Part shown: positions 6,880-13,753 of the stretch, in pieces
Numbering within the stretch: the stretch's first letter is position 1
How the letters are laid out: every line of letters starts with the position of its first letter
Assembly: GCA_902477645.1 (NCBI GenBank)
Contig: CABSIA010000053.1
Span: 1 to 17,172 of the forward strand
Source of the DNA: an uncultured Prevotella sp.
GTDB lineage: Bacteria; Bacteroidota; Bacteroidia; Bacteroidales; Bacteroidaceae
Direction of reading: 5' to 3'
Length of the DNA stretch: 17,172 nt
Translations under genes and position numbers: made by a program
Notes under the pieces: model-generated
Databases searched by the model: none
Told to the model about the DNA's origin: nothing
What the model saw: the letters and a program-made list of their open reading frames with translations, nothing else

Positions 6880-8166
6880 TTAGCTTGCCTTACTGCACCG
6901 CAACACAATGCGCTCACCCTCTGCCGTTGTGGTTGCAAACAGGTAAATGTCGCCGCCATCCTTCAGCTTAAGCCTCTTCCGCAGGTCGGCAACAGACATG
7001 GGGAAGTTTCTGACGGCAATATTTGCCTTGTCAATGTCTGCAAGCATTGCCCTCAGCTCCTTCTTGTTCATGGTTGACACCGCATCAACGAAAAAGCGGC
7101 GGCCGGGGAAATCTCCGACATCAACCGGAGAGACCAAAAGATGGGAATTCTGGGCCATGACCTTTACACCATAACGTGCGGCAACGGCGTTGAAACAGCC
7201 TGCCTTCATCAACGACGCATTAGGCTCAAGAAGGTAAAAGCCCCCCTGCCCCCCGATGGGGGGTGTCAGGATTGGTTTCGAGGTTATAACACCCCCCACC
7301 GGGGGGCAGGGGGGCCTAAATGTGAATATTTGCCCGTCGTTTACACAAGTAACAGACAACGGATTGGCAGAATGCGACACCACAAGAACAAGCTCCTTGC
7401 ACTCGTTGGCCACCGACACTATATGCACCTCTGACACCCTGCTGCCCTCAAGAATGTTGTCTATATCTCTCACCGCACTATGCCAGTCGAGCATAGGCGA
7501 CAACTTTACCATAACGAAGCCCGTCTTTGCCATGAGCATAGGCAACAGCTCAAGAATGTTTGGCGTGCAGTCCTCAATGCCATACGTCCGTGCACCATTT
7601 TGGTCACGGCGGGCAGGGTCTATAAACACGATTGCGGCATTTTCTAAAGAATGCGCATAGCTTACCCCGTCGCCACAGACAACCTCGGCGTTGGAAATGC
7701 CAAGCAACGGAAAATTATGGTGTGCCAAGGCACACAGGCTCTCATTGCGCTCAACGTAGACAGAGGGCATCTGCAGAGCTGAGGAAATAAACGAGAAATC
7801 GACTCCAAAGCCGCCCGTGATATCTACAAAGCCCCCCTGCCCCCCAGCGGGGGGTGCCGCAACCTCAAGGGCTTTCGCTAACCTCACTGCCAAACGTGCC
7901 TTATACAATGCCGTTGCCTCCGACGAGCATTGTTCCATAGACAGATGAGGTGGATATACAACTCCGTCTGCCGCTGCCCAAGTAGGCAGCTTTGCACATG
8001 CTATCTGCCACCCTCGTATCTGATCAAGAACGTAGGCGGCATCCATATCAGGATATTTAGACATCTGCAAAGCCAAACGGCGGACATCCTCTATGCGGTG
8101 TTTATGTATAAACTCTTCTGTAGAGCCGTTACATGTAACGGCCGCAATTAATGTTTCAAATTTCAT
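6880..8166 (-). CDS. THUMP-like class I SAM-dependent methyltransferase (PG_1098 family) with inserted palindromic elements
   Basis: A 428-residue cytosolic protein of the PG_1098 type: an N-terminal helical region, a Rossmann methyltransferase, a ferredoxin-like domain and a C-terminal THUMP-like domain, with RNA as the presumed target. Visible signatures are YPPHLSMEQCSSEATALYK (71-89), the SAM-binding motif I VDITGGFGVDFS (114-125), VFIDPARRD (180-188), VMVKLSPMLDW (218-228), YLLEPNASLMKAG (311-323) and RNFPMSVADLRKRLKLKDGG (386-405). It appears longer than usual because of insertions. Residues 104-113, 284-293 and 301-310 are encoded by three 29-bp C6/G6 palindromic elements (PPAGGQGG, RPPCPPVGG, PPIGGQGG). 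Residues 8-16 (AAVTCNGST) are encoded by one arm of a family 1 repeat. All motifs outside the insertions are intact, so the protein is probably functional. The start ATG at 8166-8164 is the only reasonable one. Confidence 0.88.
   Translation of the reverse strand: MKFETLIAAVTCNGSTEEFIHKHRIEDVRRLALQMSKYPDMDAAYVLDQIRGWQIACAKLPTWAAADGVVYPPHLSMEQCSSEATALYKARLAVRLAKALEVAAPPAGGQGGFVDITGGFGVDFSFISSALQMPSVYVERNESLCALAHHNFPLLGISNAEVVCGDGVSYAHSLENAAIVFIDPARRDQNGARTYGIEDCTPNILELLPMLMAKTGFVMVKLSPMLDWHSAVRDIDNILEGSRVSEVHIVSVANECKELVLVVSHSANPLSVTCVNDGQIFTFRPPCPPVGGVITSKPILTPPIGGQGGFYLLEPNASLMKAGCFNAVAARYGVKVMAQNSHLLVSPVDVGDFPGRRFFVDAVSTMNKKELRAMLADIDKANIAVRNFPMSVADLRKRLKLKDGGDIYLFATTTAEGERIVLRCSKAS
7238..7317. 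repeat. Inverted pair of 29-bp C6/G6 palindromic elements inside a coding sequence (family 2)
   Basis: Copy A (7238-7266) has the structure AAG-C6-TG-C6-GAT-G6-TGT. Copy B (7289-7317) is the same element in inverted orientation, matching at 27 of 29 positions. They are separated by 22 bp. Each has a C6/G6 stem with a 3-nt loop plus a second C6 tract that can compete for the stem. Both are read in frame in the methyltransferase and fall in what looks like a variable loop between FTF and YLLEPN. Confidence 0.9.
7829..7857. repeat. Third copy of the 29-bp C6/G6 palindromic element, in frame
   Basis: The element reads AAG-C6-TG-C6-AGC-G6-TGC on the plus strand and matches copy A at 25 of 29 positions; the changes are in the 3-nt loop and the last base. 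It encodes APPAGGQGGF immediately before the SAM-binding motif I of the methyltransferase. No inverted partner is present beside it. Confidence 0.88.
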
Positions 8167-8227
8167 TCACAATATGTTTTCGTTGTTTGTGTTTATTGTT
8201 TGCGGCCGTTACACGTAACGGTCCTAC
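8120..8227. repeat. Second inverted pair of 26-bp palindromic repeats (family 1), spanning a start codon
   Basis: Arms at 8120-8145 and 8202-8227 match as reverse complements at 23 of 26 positions, with a 56-bp spacer. The arm structure is the same as at 1739-1823 (GTAG at the outer end, CGGCCGC at the inner end), but the centre is TTACATGTAA or TTACACGTAA instead of CTATGCATAG. The left arm is translated as residues 8-16 of the methyltransferase. The right arm lies 6 nt after the stop codon of the upstream outer-membrane protein gene. The methyltransferase start codon (8166-8164) lies in the spacer, so it would be in the loop of a long hairpin. Confidence 0.88.
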
Positions 8228-8232
8228 AGACC

Positions 8233-10569
8233 TCACAGCCTGCATGTCAGCCCGAGACGGAACTCGAAAGTGCTGGCATGAACATCCGGATGGCTATGGT
8301 AGTGGGTATACCTGACAAAATATTTGCTCGAGGCGCTGATGCTCATAGAGCCTCTCAGGTCGAACTCCCAATGTGGATTAACCACAAGAAGCCCGGCATT
8401 TCCCTTGTCGCCCTGTGCGTTGAGGAACAGCGGATCAGTGTTGGCAAGGTCTTTGTGCTCGTAGCCCTTCCACGTAAAGATGCGGTAATAGTCTGACTTA
8501 AGGACAAAACGCCCGAGACGGCGGAAATCCATTATCGTAAAGGTTTTGAGCGAGAAGCCCGAGCCCATGTTGTAGTCACGGTCTATCACGTTGTAATAGT
8601 CAGACTTTGTGCCGCCAAGCAATATGCCGCTCACGAAAACCCTCTGCTCAAGCCTCCGCAACGCACCCGTCTCAGGAAACCTCACCATCATGCCAGGACC
8701 AAACGATGCTGCCTCAGATATGCGATAGGGTGTCTGGTTGCTGCCATCCTTCACAGGTTTGGAGTCGTAGTAGTTAAAATGCTGGTAAATGCCAAACTCC
8801 GCATCCACGCTACGCTCAGAGAATATCGGCGCACTCCATATTCTGCCCATGAGGTGAAGAGCGTTTATAAGAGGCTGATTAGCCGAGAGTCCGAGCTTCA
8901 CATCTGCCGTAAAAAAGTCGAATGGCTTATTCTCCCTGCGGTTGAAGGCATCGCCATACTCAAGGCTCATGCCAATGTACGGATTCCATTCACCACGAAA
9001 CATCGAGCCGTCATCAGCAAGGTATCTCGCTCCTGCCGTTATAGAGAAGTCTACAGGGAAACGGCTTCGGTCGTGATACGGCTCTGCATTCGGGTCCACA
9101 CGCCACGCCTCGCCACGCACAATGCGGTTGAAGCCACGCATAGGGCAAATGGCAGTAGCGGCAAACTCACGGAGGAAACGGCGGAAGCCACGGCTACGGT
9201 CGTTGAGTATCACGTCCGTCACCCTGTGCGTAATCTCTCCTATGCAGATGCCGCCAAACGTAGTAGCCATAAGGTCGTTGATGGCAGGCGGCTCTATCTC
9301 ACCGCAAAACTCCCACATCAGCGAGCCGCCAAGGGCATACGGAGCCGACTCCCAGAACGACAAGCCATTGCTTCGGGCAGCATTATAATAAATCTTTCTG
9401 TTGTAGGGATGGGCAAACAGATTAGTCGAGAACTGGTCGTTATCCCACACAAAGCCATGCTGAAAGTTCTTGTGAATGGTGTGCATGTTGACCTCGGCAA
9501 AGTCCTCGTTCATCACAAAGCGGTCGAAACAATGCACCAGCACGTTTATCCCCGCAGCCTCGTATGCGGCTATCCACGGATGCTTTTTCCCATCTTCGTC
9601 ATGAGTTTTAATAAAAGATATTCCCTCATCTGGTTGCCGGTACAAGGCGTCGACAGTATGCGAACGATGATACCTGAACGTCAGTCCCATCTGGGCTATA
9701 AGTCCGTTTTTGTAGTGCCTGTTATGCGTATAGTATCTCGTATCGCCATAGCCCACCGAGCCATAAAGTCCGAGCGTTCGGTTTATCTGATAGTCGGCAT
9801 TCAGATGCGCCTGCAGCGAGTACAACCGCTCAGGCTTGTCAGCCTCATTGCGGAACGTCTCCACATGGAAATATCCCACGTCGCCACTCAGCGACAGCCG
9901 CTTGCCGACGTTGAAATACTGACCAATGCGGTAATACACAGCCCCCGAGAACTTAGAGTCAAGTCCCATGTAATGGCTACCTACGCCAATGATGTTGTAA
10001 GTAGAGCGGTTGCGGAAGCGCAAAGCACCATTCAGCTTCGACGTAGTTCCGCCGAAAGCCATGAAGTCTATGCGTGTCTTGGGATTGAGATTTACAAGTC
10101 CTATCTTCCGCGCCACAGTGTCGCGGGTATAGTTTACAAGTCCTACCTGCACCCCACGAGGATGATTCAAGGCAACATTAACCAGTCCTATCTGCGAGCC
10201 GTTTAGAGTGTCGGCATAGTTGTAAGGTGCTATCTGCAGACCTCGCATATACGATGCCGAGACATTCACCGCACCTGCGATTTGAAGACCTTTGTCAACA
10301 CCCGAACTTATATTCGTAACACCACTCAGCTGTATGCCCTTCAACCTGTTGTTCACATTAGATATGGCACCAACGCTCAAGCCCCTCTGCGTGGTGACTC
10401 CCGTCATCAGCCCTATGTTCAGACAGCTCTCTATCGTAGTATCGGGCATCACCTTGAAGTCACCAAACGCAACGGGCATCAGCCACATGCGCCTATAACT
10501 CTGCGACGAGGCAGTATATGCCGACATCAGCAATCCAAGAGCCATTATGATTTTCGAAATTCCGTTCAT
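8233..10569 (-). CDS. Outer-membrane protein: GxQxGLVN surface repeats fused to a DUF3943 domain
   Basis: A 778-residue protein with a signal peptide at about 1-22 (MNGISKIIMALGLLMSAYTA). Residues 62-160 carry a string of short repeats built on G-x-Q/S-x-(G)-x-V-N: GLSVGAISN, GIQLSGVTN, GLQIAGAVN, GLQIAPYN, GSQIGLVN, GVQVGLVN, KIGLVN. These resemble bacterial surface-repeat proteins. Residues 200-310 are beta-barrel-like. From about 325 the sequence matches the DUF3943 pattern as I remember it: WDNDQFSTNLFAHPY (375-389), YNAARSNGLSFWES, GSLMWEFCGE, then PMRGFNRI. The C-terminal part has alternating aromatic strands and ends FEFRLGLTCRL, typical of an outer-membrane barrel. Function is unknown. 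It is preceded by a long repeat-rich leader and is followed 66 nt later by the methyltransferase. Confidence 0.82.
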   Translation of the reverse strand: MNGISKIIMALGLLMSAYTASSQSYRRMWLMPVAFGDFKVMPDTTIESCLNIGLMTGVTTQRGLSVGAISNVNNRLKGIQLSGVTNISSGVDKGLQIAGAVNVSASYMRGLQIAPYNYADTLNGSQIGLVNVALNHPRGVQVGLVNYTRDTVARKIGLVNLNPKTRIDFMAFGGTTSKLNGALRFRNRSTYNIIGVGSHYMGLDSKFSGAVYYRIGQYFNVGKRLSLSGDVGYFHVETFRNEADKPERLYSLQAHLNADYQINRTLGLYGSVGYGDTRYYTHNRHYKNGLIAQMGLTFRYHRSHTVDALYRQPDEGISFIKTHDEDGKKHPWIAAYEAAGINVLVHCFDRFVMNEDFAEVNMHTIHKNFQHGFVWDNDQFSTNLFAHPYNRKIYYNAARSNGLSFWESAPYALGGSLMWEFCGEIEPPAINDLMATTFGGICIGEITHRVTDVILNDRSRGFRRFLREFAATAICPMRGFNRIVRGEAWRVDPNAEPYHDRSRFPVDFSITAGARYLADDGSMFRGEWNPYIGMSLEYGDAFNRRENKPFDFFTADVKLGLSANQPLINALHLMGRIWSAPIFSERSVDAEFGIYQHFNYYDSKPVKDGSNQTPYRISEAASFGPGMMVRFPETGALRRLEQRVFVSGILLGGTKSDYYNVIDRDYNMGSGFSLKTFTIMDFRRLGRFVLKSDYYRIFTWKGYEHKDLANTDPLFLNAQGDKGNAGLLVVNPHWEFDLRGSMSISASSKYFVRYTHYHSHPDVHASTFEFRLGLTCRL

Positions 10570-10573
10570 AATT

Positions 10574-10719
10574 TTAGGTTATGAGGTTTTGAGGTTATAA
10601 GGTTGTGAGAGTTTTTTTAGGTTGCAGGTTGCAGGTCGTTTCGCTTTCAGGTTATTAGGTGAAAAATGTAATCTCACCTCAAAACCTTAAAACCTCATAA
10701 CCTTATAACCTTGAAAACC
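10574..10719. repeat. Inverted arrays of 8-bp AGGTTATR-type repeats with a small direct repeat between
   Basis: At 10574-10613 five 8-bp units run on the plus strand (TTAGGTTA, TGAGGTTT, TGAGGTTA, TAAGGTTG, TGAGAGTT). At 10675-10719 about five units of the same kind run in the opposite orientation (AGGTTATA, AGGTTATG, AGGTTTTA, AGGTTTTG when read on the minus strand). Between them lies a 7-bp direct repeat, AGGTTGC twice and then AGGT, at 10619-10636. The two arrays could pair into a long imperfect stem. The block lies in the leader of the DUF3943 gene and leaves no room for a gene. Confidence 0.8.
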
Positions 10720-10725
10720 CTGCTG

Positions 10726-10757
10726 CAAAGTAACAATAATTATACGGAATAAACAAG
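10726..10757 (-). promoter_or_regulatory. Candidate Bacteroidetes promoter for the DUF3943 gene
   Basis: On the minus strand CTTG (10757-10754) is followed after 20 nt by TTACTTTG (10733-10726). The spacing is right and TTTG of the -7 box is kept, but each box differs from the consensus by one base (CTTG for TTTG, TT for TA). The start point would be near 10719, placing the whole repeat block in the leader. Confidence 0.4.
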
Positions 10758-10766
10758 AAACAGCGC

Positions 10767-10804
10767 AAAAAAACGGTAGAAAGCCCCACGCAAGCTCCCT
10801 ACCG
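10767..10804 (-). terminator. Intrinsic terminator of the susC-susD-GH43 operon
   Basis: Read on the minus strand, CGGTAGGGAGC (10804-10794) pairs with GCTTTCTACCG (10784-10774), giving an 11-bp stem with two G-U pairs and a 9-nt loop, followed directly by seven T bases (10773-10767). It begins 32 nt after the GH43 stop codon and lies upstream of the candidate promoter of the next gene, so it separates the two units. Confidence 0.85.
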
Positions 10805-10836
10805 CTCTGATATCATAATTCCTATTTTTTGAAGAT

Positions 10837-11871
10837 TCAGTCTCCCATCACAGGTTTTTTGCTCTCTACAGAAGGCATATTGCCTGCCACTTGTGGCCAG
10901 TCGCTCAACCACTCTACCCTGTCCATATAAACGAGGCGTCCGGCATCGGGATCCTTCATGTCGAAACCATGGTAGATAATCCAGTCCTGTCCAGCATCGT
11001 CGGTTATGAACTCTGCATTGTGTCCGGGACCTGCCACATTGCCGTTGCCGTGTATCAGCACATCGAAAGCTCCGTCGAGCATCCTCTTGCCATCCTTTGT
11101 AACGTATGGTCCAAAAAGGCTCTCCGAACGTCCGTAGATTACGCGGTATGTGCTGTTAGCACCCTCACAGCATGTTCCTGCCGAGCCAAACAAATAATAA
11201 TATTTGCCACGTTTGTGTATATAGGTTGCCTCCATCTGATCGGCAGCTATCTGCACAGGTTTAGAGCCTGGCTTTATGGCAAGTCCGTCGGCAGTCAGCT
11301 CTATGCCGTATATGCCGTGGAATGAGCCCCAGAAAACATATTTCTTGCCGTTTTCCTCTATATAGAAAGGATCAATGCTGTTTCTTACTCCGATATTCTC
11401 GCTGATTAACAGTGCGCCATGGTCGGTGAAAGGACCTTCGGGCGATGTTGCCGAAGCCACGCCTACGCCACATGTCCATTCACCTCCCCACTCCGACTTG
11501 GAGTAATAGAGCACATATTTTCCGTCGACATAGTTTATATCGGGAGCCCAGATGCCACCCTTAGGATTCCACGTCGGACGGCTCTCGTCGGTGAATGCCG
11601 TGCCTACATATTTCCAGTCTATGAGGTTGCGTGAGCGGTATATAGGCACATTGCGTATGTTCTCGGTGGCATAGAGATAGTAATAGCCGTCTTCAGCCTT
11701 CACTACCGTAGGGTCTGGCAATGAGTTTTGTATGATGGGATTATGGAATTTCTCCACCTTCACCACTTCGCCACCCTGAGGTTGCCCGTCGTCATTCGAC
11801 GACGAGCAACCAAAAGATGTCAAAATACCCAAACCAATATAAACTAAACCTAAATTCATCGATATTTTCAT
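10837..11871 (-). CDS. GH43 family glycosidase lipoprotein (arabinanase/arabinofuranosidase-like)
   Basis: A 344-residue lipoprotein that should hydrolyse arabinose-containing glycan at the cell envelope. The signal peptide ends in the lipobox TSFGC with Cys22, followed by SSSNDD. The five-bladed GH43 propeller shows the three expected acids: Asp53 in SLPDPTVVK (base), Asp167 in NSIDPFY (pKa modulator) and Glu214 in QMEATY (acid). The active-site His284 is in GPGHNA. SAGTCCEGANSTY (230-242) is typical of Bacteroidetes arabinan-active members as I remember them. The assignment to arabinan rather than xylan side chains is inference. The gene starts 14 nt after susD ends and is the last gene of the operon, followed by an intrinsic terminator. 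The protein is a single catalytic domain without an obvious carbohydrate-binding module. Confidence 0.88.
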   Translation of the reverse strand: MKISMNLGLVYIGLGILTSFGCSSSNDDGQPQGGEVVKVEKFHNPIIQNSLPDPTVVKAEDGYYYLYATENIRNVPIYRSRNLIDWKYVGTAFTDESRPTWNPKGGIWAPDINYVDGKYVLYYSKSEWGGEWTCGVGVASATSPEGPFTDHGALLISENIGVRNSIDPFYIEENGKKYVFWGSFHGIYGIELTADGLAIKPGSKPVQIAADQMEATYIHKRGKYYYLFGSAGTCCEGANSTYRVIYGRSESLFGPYVTKDGKRMLDGAFDVLIHGNGNVAGPGHNAEFITDDAGQDWIIYHGFDMKDPDAGRLVYMDRVEWLSDWPQVAGNMPSVESKKPVMGD

Positions 11872-11885
11872 TATCTACAAAAATA

Positions 11886-13733
11886 CTACCATCCTGGGTT
11901 CTGCTTCAGATTAGGATTACGCTCTATCTCAGCCTGAGGAATGGCAAACAGCTTCACGTGCTCACCTATGTAGGCATTGGTGTAGCGCTTTGTGCCCCAA
12001 ATCTCAGTCATACCGTTAGCACCGTTGAGCTGTGCAGGGTCGCTTACCATATTACGGTTGGTACCAATCTTGCGGTCAATCCATGTATCCCAACGCAGCT
12101 GCTTCCAGTAGAGCTGTCCCTCACCGCAGAGTTCCCAGCCATACTCGTTGCGTATGCGCTCACGAAGGTCTTCCTGTCCCTTTACCTGAGTCCACTCGTT
12201 GCTGTTGAGCAATGCGAGTCCTGGAATACGTCCACGAACCATATTTACATATTTCACAGCCTCGTCTGTCTGTCCCTGCTCGTTGAGAGCCTCAGCCAAT
12301 GCGAGCAAAGCACCTGCATAGCGGAAGATAGGCGTATCGATGTCGCTGTTCAGACCGTTCTTAGTCTCACGTCCTTCTGGCACATACTTACGCCACAGGT
12401 AATAGTAGCGGTCGTTGGTATCGGTGCGCAAATCGTAAGGAGCGGCATTGTCTGAGCCGATGTAAGGCCAACGCAATGTATAGTCCCAGCAGTCGGCAGT
12501 GGCACCGCCCTTATATGTAGAATACGGAGTGATGAAGTTCATCAGCATTCGTGGGTCACGGTCTGTGTAAATCTTCAATATGCGCTCCTCGTTGCCATCC
12601 TTGTCATATTTCGACATATCAGAGCCATACTTCACCATCTGCTCGTAGCCCGCCTGCAGTTTCGGGTCGCTTGAGTTAGGGTCAAGTCCGTTTCTCAGGA
12701 AGTAAACCGAGCGTGCCTTAGGCTCCATGGCTGAATATCCAGGTATAGCCTCCTCCATGTTGAAAGGCTTACCGTTGGCATACGTATAAGAGTCTACGAA
12801 ATAAGGGTTAGGAATCAAGTTGTTCCAGCATCCAAATCCGTCGGCGGTATAAGTCACACGGTTGCCCTGAGTACGTGCCAGCAGCGAGCCCATGCCCTCA
12901 TCCTCACAGTACTGGTACTGGAAGATATACTCATCGTTGCGCTCGTTGGCAGCCTTGAACATATTCTTATAGTCTGGGAACAGCTCAAATCCCATTGTCG
13001 TAATCGCCTTGAAATCGGCGGCAGCCTTCTGCCAGTCCTTGAGCCACATATAGACCTGACCACGCAGATAGTAGGCACAAGCCTTTGTCACGCGTCCGTA
13101 GTTCTTATCGCTTGTCGCATACTTGTTAGGCAGGTTAGGCTCATCGATGGCCTCAGTACAGTCTTTTATAATCAGATCCCAAACCTCCTCTGCACTGCTG
13201 CGTGCCTTGTTGTCCTCGCCGTATGCAATAGGCTCGGTATAGATAGGCACACCACGCCACAGCACGTTTGCCCTGTAGTAAGCCCATGCACGCAGGAATT
13301 TACACTCGGCTATGTCTCTTGCACGCTCCGCCTTAGGCATAGCGTCGCACTTATCGAGATTGCAGATAACGTTGCTCGTACGGTAAACTTCCTCATACAG
13401 ACGTTTCCACCAGTCGCCAAATCCCCAATAGCTTGAGTTGCAGCGTCCACGAGCCCAGTCGTAACCACCCCAGTTGGCATCGAGGTCACAAACGTCTGTG
13501 GCAGCATCGAAATTCTGCCAGTCTGGGCATTCGCCCTGATTTTCCCAATAGAAACGGTCGTAGGCACCATTTACCACGGCATTAGCCATGTTGTATGTAG
13601 TCCAAACCAAGTCGGTACCCACACGGTCAGAAGGCTGAGTGTCCAGGAAATCTGCCGAGCACGCTGTCAGTCCCATTCCAGCGGCAGCCATAAGTGCGCC
13701 GCTCAATATGTTGTTCATTATATTCTTTTTCAT
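11886..13733 (-). CDS. SusD/RagB-family glycan-binding outer-membrane lipoprotein
   Basis: The surface lipoprotein partner of the SusC-like transporter, which captures oligosaccharide and caps the pore. From the chosen ATG the protein has 615 residues. The lipoprotein signal ends GMGLTAC with Cys25, followed by SADFLDTQPSDRV, the usual SusD N-terminus. TPR-like helices follow (AKAERARDIAECKFLRAWAYY-like region), then the ALLALAEALNEQGQTDEAVKYVN helix pair. It ends IERNPNLKQNPGW, the usual SusD C-terminal motif. The frame is open eight codons further upstream: a TTG at 13757, and an ATG at 13754 overlapping the susC stop as TGATG. The ATG at 13733 gives the standard signal peptide and is preferred, though TGATG coupling is possible. 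Many Trp and Tyr residues fit sugar binding. Confidence 0.93.
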   Translation of the reverse strand: MKKNIMNNILSGALMAAAGMGLTACSADFLDTQPSDRVGTDLVWTTYNMANAVVNGAYDRFYWENQGECPDWQNFDAATDVCDLDANWGGYDWARGRCNSSYWGFGDWWKRLYEEVYRTSNVICNLDKCDAMPKAERARDIAECKFLRAWAYYRANVLWRGVPIYTEPIAYGEDNKARSSAEEVWDLIIKDCTEAIDEPNLPNKYATSDKNYGRVTKACAYYLRGQVYMWLKDWQKAAADFKAITTMGFELFPDYKNMFKAANERNDEYIFQYQYCEDEGMGSLLARTQGNRVTYTADGFGCWNNLIPNPYFVDSYTYANGKPFNMEEAIPGYSAMEPKARSVYFLRNGLDPNSSDPKLQAGYEQMVKYGSDMSKYDKDGNEERILKIYTDRDPRMLMNFITPYSTYKGGATADCWDYTLRWPYIGSDNAAPYDLRTDTNDRYYYLWRKYVPEGRETKNGLNSDIDTPIFRYAGALLALAEALNEQGQTDEAVKYVNMVRGRIPGLALLNSNEWTQVKGQEDLRERIRNEYGWELCGEGQLYWKQLRWDTWIDRKIGTNRNMVSDPAQLNGANGMTEIWGTKRYTNAYIGEHVKLFAIPQAEIERNPNLKQNPGW

Positions 13734-13753
13734 GATTGTATATTTTTCATTCA

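Noticed and set aside
7238..7317. Possible G-quadruplex or terminator in the G6/C6 pair
   Set aside because: The runs are real, but the complementary C6 tracts beside them favour hairpins. There is no T-run, and the region lies in the middle of an intact gene.
8779..10206. 475-residue plus-strand open frame
   Set aside because: It is antisense to the well-supported DUF3943 gene. Its composition looks like a reverse-frame shadow, with no signal or motif, and every other gene is on the minus strand.
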